Shown: positions 5,173 to 10,802 of the stretch, piece after piece
How the letters are laid out: every line of letters starts with the position of its first letter
Position numbering within the stretch: the stretch's first letter is position 1
DNA from: DATGLE01 sp035294325
Lineage (GTDB): Bacteria > Chloroflexota > Ktedonobacteria > Ktedonobacterales > Ktedonobacteraceae
Assembly: GCA_035294325.1 (NCBI GenBank)
Contig: DATGLE010000269.1
Span: 1 to 10,802, forward strand
DNA length: 10,802 nucleotides
Direction of reading: 5' to 3'
Position numbers and translations under genes: made by a program
The notes under the pieces: generated by a model
Told to the model about the DNA's origin: nothing
The model's database searches: none
Seen by the model: the letters and a program-made list of their open reading frames with translations, nothing else

Positions 5173-5433
5173 TTATCGTAGAGTCAGAGGCGGGATGAGC
5201 AGGGCTGCCTGCCGGTCCGTCGCAGTCGTGTGCATACCTGTATGGGGAATAGATGGGCTGGTATACCCTCCACCCCCGGGAGCGCCAGGAGCGCCAGGTT
5301 TGGTGTAGAAGTGAGGGGCGTTTGGCCCGATGCCAAAGAGAGGCAGCACCTGCATTATCAACACCAGCACCAGCACTACGATTGTCAGTACCTGTATCAT
5401 GTAAAGCGTGCGATAGTTCTTGTTATCCTGCAT
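5173..5433 (-). CDS. Small single-span membrane protein with Pro/Gly-rich tail
   Basis: An 86-residue protein starting with ATG at 5433-5431, with AAGGAG 5 nt upstream. A polar N-terminus (MQDNKNYRT) leads to a strongly hydrophobic helix at about residues 11-32. A tail rich in proline and glycine follows (GAPGAPGGGG near residues 47-56). The N-terminus carries no cleavage motif, so it is probably a membrane-anchored protein with an extracytoplasmic tail. It lies 20 bp after the permease gene in the same direction and is presumably co-transcribed. No family is recognised. It shares layout, but little sequence, with the 64-residue protein that follows. Confidence 0.72.
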   Translation of the reverse strand: MQDNKNYRTLYMIQVLTIVVLVLVLIMQVLPLFGIGPNAPHFYTKPGAPGAPGGGGYTSPSIPHTGMHTTATDRQAALLIPPLTLR

Positions 5434-5453
5434 TGCATCTCCTTCTTCATAGA

Positions 5454-6767
5454 TTACGCCGTGCGCAAAGCCACGATGGGATCGAGTTCGGAGGCACGCA
5501 CGGCTGGATAAAGACCAAAGGCCACGCCGGTAAGCCCGGCCACACCTACCGCGAGCAGAATCGCGCCGGGATCGAGGATAAATGGCAACTGCGCGCTTGT
5601 AACAATCTGGTAGCCGATGAAAAGGCCGAAGAACACTCCGATAGCTCCGCCGAGAGCGCTCAAGACCATAGCCTCGATCAGAAACTGATTGCGAATATCG
5701 CTCTTGCGCGCCCCCATCGCCATACGCACGCCGATCTCGCGCGTGCGCTCGCTGACCGCGACCAGCATAATATTCATAATGCCAATGCCGCCCACGGTTA
5801 ATGAGACGGCGGCAATGCCGATGAGCAGCGTTGCCAGCGAAGAAGCGCTCGCCTGCTGACTCGCAATGATCTGGCCGGGCGATTGAGTCCAGAAGTCATC
5901 CTTGCCATCCGTGATGCGATGACGCTGCTCCAGAAGCGACTTGATCTCCTGCTGCACCAGCGCCAGGTTGCTTGCATCGTCAACCAGGACCTCGATTTGA
6001 TCCAGCTTATTCGTATTAATCAGGCGCACCTGAACCGTTCTGAACGAGGCATAGATGGAACCATCGGTCATAAAGTCGGTGGCCGCCAGCACCCCTACGA
6101 CACGAAACAGAGCGCTGCCGATGCGGATGGTCCTGCCAATGGGATCGACGTGCAGGGGCTGGAAGAGGTTTTGCGCAACGTCGGTGCCTATCACCACATC
6201 CGGCGCTGCCCTCGCCTCGTCTTCCTCGCTGAACCATGCTCCCTCGGCAAGCGTCAGGCTATGGATCGTCTGGTAACTGGTAGAAACTCCATTGACCTGA
6301 AAAGTTCCGTTCTGGTTCTGGTAAATCGCCTGTTCGCTTGTACTGAGCATAGGACCTACCTGGACTACATGGGGGAGACTCGCCAGCGCCTGAGCATCAC
6401 CGGGCGTCAGAGTGCTGCCTTTCCCTCCTGCCCCTGCGGTATGAAAAATGAAGGCGCCCTTGCCCTGGTTGCCCAGGTTGGGCGGCGGCCCCGGCTCGAC
6501 GGTGAGAACGTTGGAGCCAAGACTGGCGAAGCGCTGGTTGATACTCTGGCTCGTGCCCTCCGTCTGCGTCACAGTTGTAATCACGGCTGCTACCCCGATA
6601 ATCACGCCCAGCATGGTGAGAAACGAACGTGTGCCGTTCGCCATGAGCGCTTTGAGCGCGGCCTTGAAGTTTGCTTTCAGCAGCAGGCCACGCTGGACCT
6701 CATGCCGGGGCTTCTCGTGGACCGACGTAACGACGCGCGGCGGCGTGGCTATGCTACTCGTACCCAT
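5454..6767 (-). CDS. MacB/FtsX-type ABC transporter permease
   Basis: A 437-residue permease. The ATG at 6767-6765 is chosen; AAGGAG lies 12 nt upstream, and the start is 19 bp after the ATPase stop. In-frame ATGs at 6833 and 6815 would overlap the ATPase gene. One N-terminal span (48-66, TRSFLTMLGVIIGVAAVITT) is followed by a large extracytoplasmic MacB_PCD-like domain (about 67-308). Three C-terminal spans follow (312-337, 366-387, 402-420), with the family motif SERTREIGVRMAMGAR (339-354) after the second and YPAVRASELDPIVALR at the end. MacB-type transporters do not move substrate through the membrane in the usual way; they couple ATP hydrolysis to motion of the external domain (efflux, lipoprotein or peptide handling, or signalling). 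It would act as a dimer with the ATPase at 6787-7518. Substrate unknown. Confidence 0.92.
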   Translation of the reverse strand: MGTSSIATPPRVVTSVHEKPRHEVQRGLLLKANFKAALKALMANGTRSFLTMLGVIIGVAAVITTVTQTEGTSQSINQRFASLGSNVLTVEPGPPPNLGNQGKGAFIFHTAGAGGKGSTLTPGDAQALASLPHVVQVGPMLSTSEQAIYQNQNGTFQVNGVSTSYQTIHSLTLAEGAWFSEEDEARAAPDVVIGTDVAQNLFQPLHVDPIGRTIRIGSALFRVVGVLAATDFMTDGSIYASFRTVQVRLINTNKLDQIEVLVDDASNLALVQQEIKSLLEQRHRITDGKDDFWTQSPGQIIASQQASASSLATLLIGIAAVSLTVGGIGIMNIMLVAVSERTREIGVRMAMGARKSDIRNQFLIEAMVLSALGGAIGVFFGLFIGYQIVTSAQLPFILDPGAILLAVGVAGLTGVAFGLYPAVRASELDPIVALRTA

Positions 6768-6786
6768 CAGCGTCTTTCTCTCCTTA

Positions 6787-7518
6787 CTATACTTTTTGAG
6801 CCTTAATGGACTCATCGCGCACGAGGAGTCCATCTTTAAACTCCACTATCCTCTTTGCAACAGCGGCAATATCTATGCTGTGCGTTACGACGATCAGCGT
6901 GATGCCGTGCGCATTTAACGCTTGCAGCAGTTCCAGGATCTCGCCGCTTGTCCGGCTATCCAGGTTGCCCGTTGGCTCGTCGGCCAGCAGCAGCGAGGGT
7001 CGGTTCACCAGCGCGCGAGCAATGGCAACGCGCTGCTGCTGGCCTCCCGAAAGCTGCGCTGGCAAGTGGTGAAGCCGATCCCCAAGCCCGACGGCCTCCA
7101 GAGCCAGTCGCGCGCGTTGTCGCTGCGTGGCCTCCAGTAAGCCCCGGTACATCAGGGGCAGCATGACGTTCTCCAGCGCCGTTTCGCGCGGCAGCAGGTT
7201 AAAGTTCTGGAAGATGAAGCCCAGGCGGCGATTGCGAACGTCGGCCAGTTGATTAGCGGTCATATCGCTGATAGGGATTCCGCTCAACCGGTAGTCTCCA
7301 CTGGTCGGCCGATCCATGCAGCCAATGATATTCATGAACGTCGTCTTACCACAACCGGATGGTCCTACCACCGCAACAAACTCGCCGGGATAGACATCGA
7401 GCGAGATGCCCCGCAAAGCGGGCACCTCGGTCTGACCGGGCCGGTAGATTTTGCTCAGGTTACGCACAGCTACTATGGGCAATACCGGAGACGATGATTG
7501 CGAATCGTTACTACTCAC
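6787..7518 (-). CDS. MacB/LolD-type ABC transporter ATPase
   Basis: A 243-residue ATPase. The start is GTG at 7518-7516, with AGAGGA 5 nt upstream. Walker A GPSGCGKTT (52-60), Q-loop Q104, signature LSGGQ (156-160), Walker B LLLADE (176-181) with the following PTGNLD D-loop, and switch H213 are all intact. The PTGNLD motif and the linked FtsX-type permease place it in the MacB/LolD/FtsE group. It is the first gene of the leftward operon ATPase-permease-two small membrane proteins. The divergently placed histidine kinase and response regulator suggest two-component control, as is common for this transporter class in Gram-positive and Chloroflexota relatives. Confidence 0.95.
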   Translation of the reverse strand: MSSNDSQSSSPVLPIVAVRNLSKIYRPGQTEVPALRGISLDVYPGEFVAVVGPSGCGKTTFMNIIGCMDRPTSGDYRLSGIPISDMTANQLADVRNRRLGFIFQNFNLLPRETALENVMLPLMYRGLLEATQRQRARLALEAVGLGDRLHHLPAQLSGGQQQRVAIARALVNRPSLLLADEPTGNLDSRTSGEILELLQALNAHGITLIVVTHSIDIAAVAKRIVEFKDGLLVRDESIKAQKV

Positions 7519-7547
7519 ACTAATCCTCTATGGGACCAGCGGAAGCA

Positions 7548-7600
7548 CAGTTGACAGGCTTTCTGAAGATGCACAAACCTCAAACCGGACCTGTCAACTG
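7548..7600. promoter_or_regulatory. Perfect 11-bp inverted repeat, operator-like
   Basis: CAGTTGACAGG (7548-7558) and CCTGTCAACTG (7590-7600) are exact inverted copies with a 31-bp spacer, so their centres are 42 bp apart, about four helical turns. They lie 30-82 bp upstream of the ATPase start. Each half contains a TTGACA, but neither has a good -10 at the right distance. Two half-sites facing each other at a whole number of turns suit a dimeric regulator. The nearby NarL-type regulator is the obvious candidate, by inference. Confidence 0.5.
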
Positions 7601-7696
7601 CCCCCGCCATATTTCCGCCTCCTGAAAAGAGAGGCGCCTTCAGTATAAGGGAGCGCGGCAGTACATACATCTATCGACAGGGCAGGAGCATGAGGG

Positions 7697-7729
7697 AAAA
7701 AGGGCAAAGACTTTGCCCTTTCGGGCAAA
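7697..7729 (-). promoter_or_regulatory. Mutually exclusive hairpins resembling an antiterminator and terminator
   Basis: Three blocks alternate: GGGCAAA (7702-7708), TTTGCCC (7712-7718) and GGGCAAA (7723-7729). The middle block can pair with either neighbour. Read leftward, the first possible hairpin is TTTGCCC-GAAA-GGGCAAA with a GNRA tetraloop. The second, overlapping one has 11-bp arms (7721-7711 and 7709-7699) and ends in a T5 run (7701-7697), the form of an intrinsic terminator. It lies about 180 nt upstream of the ATPase start and could attenuate that operon if a leftward promoter lies beyond 7730. It may simply be a terminator against antisense transcription. Confidence 0.5.
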
Positions 7730-7754
7730 AAACGCGAGCGCAGCGCGAAAATAA

Positions 7755-7784
7755 TTGCGCGGCTTCCGCCTGCACTGATACAAT
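7755..7784 (+). promoter_or_regulatory. Promoter of the histidine kinase operon
   Basis: TTGCGC (7755-7760), an 18-bp spacer, then TACAAT (7779-7784) preceded by TGA, giving an extended -10. Transcription would begin near 7791, leaving a leader of about 43 nt before the ATG at 7834. Confidence 0.45.
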
Positions 7785-7833
7785 GAGCGCAGGGTAACGC
7801 TTTCTGGCAATGCTATCTACGCGGGGTAATCAA

Positions 7834-9471
7834 ATGTATATCAAGCAAGAAAGATCAACATGGCTCTCCTGCTATGGTGCAGCACGCAAATATATCTCGG
7901 ACGCGTACCGGCGCTTGCAGAACGGTGTTGCGCCGGTGGGATGGGTGATGCTGGGGCTGGGGCTGATCGCGCTGCTGGTAGAAGTGCTGGCAGCCTTTCC
8001 GGGCTGGTTCGGGCCGATCCTCTTCGGGCCAAAGACCGCGATTACCATTATAGATAAACTGTCAGATATACCCGTCAAAACATCCAGCGCAAAGGTCAAT
8101 TTCTTCGTCACGGTTATCAGCGACCCTCTATCCCTGATCGTTCCGGTGATAGCGACGCTCCTGCTCTACATTACCCTGACCATCCTACAGCCCGGGATCT
8201 TCCCCTGGCCGCGAAGCCGCGCTCTGTATCTGCTGGTCCTCTGTGCGGCGTTATCAACGTTGATCCTCGCTGCGCGTTTTGCCCCTTTGCCGGGCGCTGC
8301 CGGCCAGTTTTCATGGTGCATCCTTGCCTATGCACTGGTGGCACACACCCGCGTAACCGCCGGCAAAAAGACTGGCTGGCTCATCGAGGCTGTGGCGCTG
8401 GCTGCGGTGCTCATTTGCCTGACAGCAGCCAGCCCGCACCAGTACATTGTCGCCTCACATACCTCCTACTCGCTGCATACAACAAATAGCACGCCACTGC
8501 CTCCCGATCCATCTACGCGGATTTACCAGCCAGTCAAACCAACCGCCAGCGACTTTGATCAACTGCTGCTGCACATTCCGATGCTCGGTATCCAGGTCGG
8601 GAGCACGCTGCAAGTATTCCAGTTTAGCATCTGGCTGCTGGGACTGCTCTGCCTGCACATTTATACCGCTATTGGCGTTCATGAGCGCGCGGCACGGCAG
8701 CGCAGCGACAGGCTAGTACGCGAGTTGACGCTGGCCCAGGAACAGTTGCGTGCCTATGCGCTGCGCGCCGAAGAACTGGCTACGATGCGCGAAAGGGAGC
8801 GTGTCGCGCGCGAGGTTCATGATACGCTGGCTCAGGGGCTTGCCGCGATTAAAATGCACCTGGAGACGGGCGCGAAAGTCTTCTATGAGCAGCCCGATCT
8901 CGCATACAGGTGCCTGGAGCGCGCGCGTGCCCTGGCCGGTGAACATCTCGACGAGACGCGCAACACGATTCTCAACCTGCGTTCCGACGCGCTGGATGGC
9001 CGTACTCTGCCGGAAGCGCTGGCCCTGCTCGCCACCACCTGGCAGGAGGGGCATAACCAGGGCGGAGACGGCAGAGAAGTGAGCGTTTGTATCAGCGGCA
9101 TTGCGAAGGATGCGCCTTTCTGGCTGACGGTGCCGCCTGCGATAGAGCTGACCTGCTATCGCATCGCACAGGAAGCATTCAGCAACGCCAGCCGGCACGG
9201 ACATGCGCGGCACATCGATGTGGAACTCAGCATCGAGCGCGACGAACTCTGCCTGACCATCACCGACGATGGCAGCGGTTTTGATCCTGCCGCCATCTCT
9301 TCTTGCACGCGCGAAGGTCGATTTGGCATCCTGGGCATGCACGAGCGCCTGAAACTGCTCAACGGCAGGCTGGAGATCATCAGCGCGCCGGGGGCCGGAA
9401 CGCATGTCGTTGCCATGATCCCGTTAAAAACCGCCGGCCTCGCTCCAGAGCCGGCCGAGAAGCGCGGATAA
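7834..9471 (+). CDS. NarL-type sensor histidine kinase (HisKA_3/HATPase_c) with six membrane spans
   Basis: A 545-residue kinase counted from ATG 7834, chosen because GCGGGG lies 7 nt upstream. An in-frame ATG at 7810 has no binding site and would add eight residues. Six hydrophobic spans (about 35-56, 98-118, 130-149, 158-172, 182-199, 262-281) form an unrecognised sensor region, with a roughly 60-residue external loop between spans five and six. A coiled coil (about 283-318) leads to the HisKA_3 box, where H329 in EVHDTLAQGL is the phosphorylated histidine. The HATPase_c domain shows N451 in the N-box (EAFSNASRHG), DDGSGFDP (478-485) and the GRFGILGMHERL G2 region, all intact. It should phosphorylate the regulator encoded 12 bp downstream. 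The signal is unknown. The divergent MacB-like transporter suggests cell-envelope or antimicrobial stress. Confidence 0.95.
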   Translation: MYIKQERSTWLSCYGAARKYISDAYRRLQNGVAPVGWVMLGLGLIALLVEVLAAFPGWFGPILFGPKTAITIIDKLSDIPVKTSSAKVNFFVTVISDPLSLIVPVIATLLLYITLTILQPGIFPWPRSRALYLLVLCAALSTLILAARFAPLPGAAGQFSWCILAYALVAHTRVTAGKKTGWLIEAVALAAVLICLTAASPHQYIVASHTSYSLHTTNSTPLPPDPSTRIYQPVKPTASDFDQLLLHIPMLGIQVGSTLQVFQFSIWLLGLLCLHIYTAIGVHERAARQRSDRLVRELTLAQEQLRAYALRAEELATMRERERVAREVHDTLAQGLAAIKMHLETGAKVFYEQPDLAYRCLERARALAGEHLDETRNTILNLRSDALDGRTLPEALALLATTWQEGHNQGGDGREVSVCISGIAKDAPFWLTVPPAIELTCYRIAQEAFSNASRHGHARHIDVELSIERDELCLTITDDGSGFDPAAISSCTREGRFGILGMHERLKLLNGRLEIISAPGAGTHVVAMIPLKTAGLAPEPAEKRG

Positions 9472-9483
9472 AGGGGGAAAGCA

Positions 9484-10122
9484 GTGATTCGCATCCTGCT
9501 CGTTGACGATCATCGCATCGTGAGAGAAGGTCTGGCGAGCATGCTGTGTACACAGAGCGACCTGTGCATTGTCGGGGAGGCCGCTACCGGTAGAGAGGCC
9601 ATTATGAGCATAAAGCGCCTGCAACCGGATATCGTGCTGCTCGATCTGGAGATGCCCGACCTCGACGGCGTAAGCGTGCTCGAACAGGTGCGCGACGAGT
9701 TTCCAGCAGTGCGCGTCATCGTCCTGACTGCCTATGGCTCCGAGGAACGTATTCTTGATGCGGTGCGCGCGGGCGCGAAGGGATACCTGCTCAAAAGCGC
9801 CGGGCTGGACGAGGTGCTGCATGCTGTGCGCGTGGTGGCAGCCGGCGGCTCACAGTTGGAGCCTGCCGTAGCGGGACGCCTGCTCGACTCGATGGAGCGC
9901 CTCCTGCGCAGCAGCAGGGAGCCGGATATCCTGACCGAGCGCGAGCGCGATATCCTCACCCTCATCGCGCGCGGCCTCTCGAACAAGGCCATCGGCAAAG
10001 AGCTATACCTGGCCGAGCGCACAGTCAAATTTCACGCCACAGTTATCTTCCGCAAACTCGGCGTCGCCAACCGCGCGGAGGCGGCGGCAAAGGCTTTGCA
10101 GGATGGCCTCATTAGCCTGTAA
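9484..10122 (+). CDS. NarL/FixJ-family response regulator
   Basis: A 212-residue regulator starting with GTG at 9484; an AGGGGG box lies about 6 nt upstream. It follows the kinase stop by 12 bp, so the two are co-transcribed and probably translationally linked. The receiver domain (1-about 120) has the acidic pair D8-D9, phospho-acceptor D54, T82 and K104, all canonical. The C-terminal LuxR-type helix-turn-helix is at about 148-205 (LTERERDILTLIARGLSNKA...ERTVKFHATVIFRKLG). Phosphorylation should promote dimer binding to DNA. A plausible target is the inverted repeat at 7548-7600 upstream of the ABC operon. Confidence 0.96.
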   Translation: MIRILLVDDHRIVREGLASMLCTQSDLCIVGEAATGREAIMSIKRLQPDIVLLDLEMPDLDGVSVLEQVRDEFPAVRVIVLTAYGSEERILDAVRAGAKGYLLKSAGLDEVLHAVRVVAAGGSQLEPAVAGRLLDSMERLLRSSREPDILTERERDILTLIARGLSNKAIGKELYLAERTVKFHATVIFRKLGVANRAEAAAKALQDGLISL

Positions 10123-10131
10123 GCGCTGATT

Positions 10132-10368
10132 CTAGATCCCCTGCGGCTTCTGTGGCGCTTTCACCTCGGACTTGAAGCCGGTCCTGACATGACTATCGTC
10201 GCAGAATGGCTTTGTTCGCGACTGCCCGCAGCGGCACAGACAGATCTCATCGTCAGTAATCTCAAAGGGATTCCCTTCGCTATCCAGCAGCACCAGCCCC
10301 CTGGCGCCTGTGATATAGTAAGGGCCATCCGCCTCGGCGGTAATCGTCGGTCTGGTCTCTTCAGCCAT
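10132..10368 (-). CDS. CDGSH-type [2Fe-2S] protein with a CDDSH variant
   Basis: A 78-residue protein starting with ATG at 10368-10366; AAGGAG lies 13 nt upstream, a long but usable gap. The C-terminal half holds C45-x-C47-x2-S50-x3-P54-x-C56-D57-D58-S59-H60. This is the full CDGSH pattern apart from D58 where the family name has glycine. C45, C47, C56 and H60 would bind one [2Fe-2S] cluster. N-terminal strands (TITAEADGPYYITG) match the small bacterial single-domain members. There is no transmembrane anchor, so it is cytoplasmic. The role in bacteria is unclear: redox or iron-sulfur transfer is usually proposed. It ends 9 bp from the end of the response regulator gene, tail-to-tail, so it is a separate transcript. 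Confidence 0.93.
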   Translation of the reverse strand: MAEETRPTITAEADGPYYITGARGLVLLDSEGNPFEITDDEICLCRCGQSRTKPFCDDSHVRTGFKSEVKAPQKPQGI

Positions 10369-10396
10369 AGAACTATCAGCTCTCCTTCAAACAAAA

Positions 10397-10425
10397 ATAA
10401 TACTGGCAAGACATAACAGTGCGAG
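10397..10425 (-). promoter_or_regulatory. Candidate promoter of the CDGSH gene
   Basis: Leftward, TATTAT (10402-10397) is preceded at 17 bp by CTCGCA (10425-10420). The -35 is weak (3 of 6). Transcription would start near 10390, about 22 nt before the ATG. AT-rich sequence around the -10 supports it modestly. Confidence 0.3.
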
Positions 10426-10486
10426 AATGGCGTCCTACGCCCTCCTCGCCTCGCTTTGCAGTATAGCAGAGCCAGCGCCGCTCTAC

Positions 10487-10543
10487 AAGATATATCTTTG
10501 CGGGCCATTGCGCGCCTCCGCCGCGCAATGGATATTATATCTT
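10487..10543. repeat. 57-bp nested palindrome abutting the second MITE
   Basis: Outer arms AAGATATA (10487-10494) and TATATCTT (10536-10543) enclose inner arms CCATTGCGCG (10505-10514) and CGCGCAATGG (10522-10531) around a 7-nt loop. All arms are perfect. The right end is exactly the base before the MITE (10544). It may be an older palindromic repeat that served as the insertion site. Confidence 0.65.
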
Positions 10544-10667
10544 CAGGGCTATGTAATGCTCGCCAGAAGCGGGGGTCAAGGGGGCGGCAGTCCCCTTGCG
10601 GGGCGCGGGGTGTCCCCACCCAAACTCTTCCTTTCGGGCGTGGGGTGGGGAGCATTAAATAGCCCTG
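10544..10667. mobile_element. 124-bp MITE-like element, copy 2
   Basis: Same length and orientation as the copy at 1014-1137, with six base differences (about 95% identity by eye). The ends CAGGGCTATGTAATGCTC and the complement of CAGGGCTATTTAATGCTC are again inverted. Unlike copy 1, the flanking 9-mers (TTATATCTT and GGGATGATG) are unrelated. Either the target duplication was lost by recombination or the element arrived another way. The differences weaken the internal palindromes (for example the 16-bp one becomes imperfect), so there is no sign that the inner hairpins are conserved. Confidence 0.8.
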
Positions 10668-10775
10668 GGGATGATGACCGCGCCCTTACGAAATTTTGGA
10701 GCTTCTGGTAATATATCCCTGACATCTCTTTGCTGAGTCGTTGTAGCTCTATTTAACGTAATAAGGAATGTAGCT

Positions 10776-10802
10776 GTGGATATTGAACCTGAAAACAGCC
10801 TC
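10776..10802 (+). CDS. Probable 5' end of a rightward gene, cut by window edge
   Basis: GTG at 10776 has AAGGA 8 nt upstream (10763-10767), and the nine codons to the edge are open (MDIEPENSL). No family can be assigned. The 108 bp between the MITE and this start include AT-rich sequence suitable for a promoter but no strong -35/-10 pair. Confidence 0.45.

Noticed and set aside
5883..6806. Long rightward open frame (307 codons)
   Set aside because: It lies entirely opposite the MacB-like permease gene, whose motifs and codon pattern are clear; it is a shadow frame.
8713..9405. Leftward open frame of 230 codons
   Set aside because: Antisense to the kinase catalytic region, with no recognisable motif; a shadow of a high-GC gene.

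Overview
This is a 10.8-kb chromosomal segment of a fairly GC-rich bacterium. The gene types, the GTG/ATG starts with AAGGAG-like ribosome binding sites, and the very high load of short palindromic intergenic repeats fit a Chloroflexota (Ktedonobacteria-like) soil organism. That placement is inference from style and remembered families; there is no marker gene here.

Left part (1-2368). A possible start of a leftward gene lies at the edge. It is followed by a leftward gene for a small nucleotidyltransferase-fold protein (245-730), a gene-poor stretch, and a 124-bp MITE-like element with 18-bp terminal inverted repeats and an exact 9-bp target duplication (1005-1146). A rightward gene for a GarR/3-hydroxyisobutyrate-dehydrogenase family NAD(P) oxidoreductase (1255-2142) ends inside a 164-bp inverted repeat.

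Middle (2369-4950). A leftward gene encodes one polypeptide joining a four-cluster DmsB/NrfC-type ferredoxin to an NrfD/PsrC-type membrane anchor. No catalytic molybdopterin subunit is visible nearby. Upstream lies about 950 bp without a credible gene. It holds a leftward intrinsic terminator (4286-4321) and an array of 78-bp repeats interleaved with very long perfect hairpins (4385-4936). This array is the most unusual structure in the window.

Signalling/transport module (4951-10122). A leftward operon encodes an ABC ATPase, a MacB/FtsX-type permease and two small single-span membrane proteins. Divergent from it are a six-span NarL-type histidine kinase and its LuxR/NarL-type response regulator, 12 bp apart. 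The 315-bp divergent region carries an 11-bp inverted repeat (operator-like), a mutually exclusive hairpin pair resembling an antiterminator/terminator for leftward transcription, and a good promoter for the kinase. The layout suggests a sensor pair controlling a MacB-like transporter, with the small proteins as accessory parts.

Right end (10132-10802). A leftward CDGSH-type iron-sulfur protein gene lies tail-to-tail with the regulator. Next come a nested palindrome, a second 124-bp MITE copy (six differences from the first, no target duplication), and the probable first nine codons of a rightward gene cut by the window edge.
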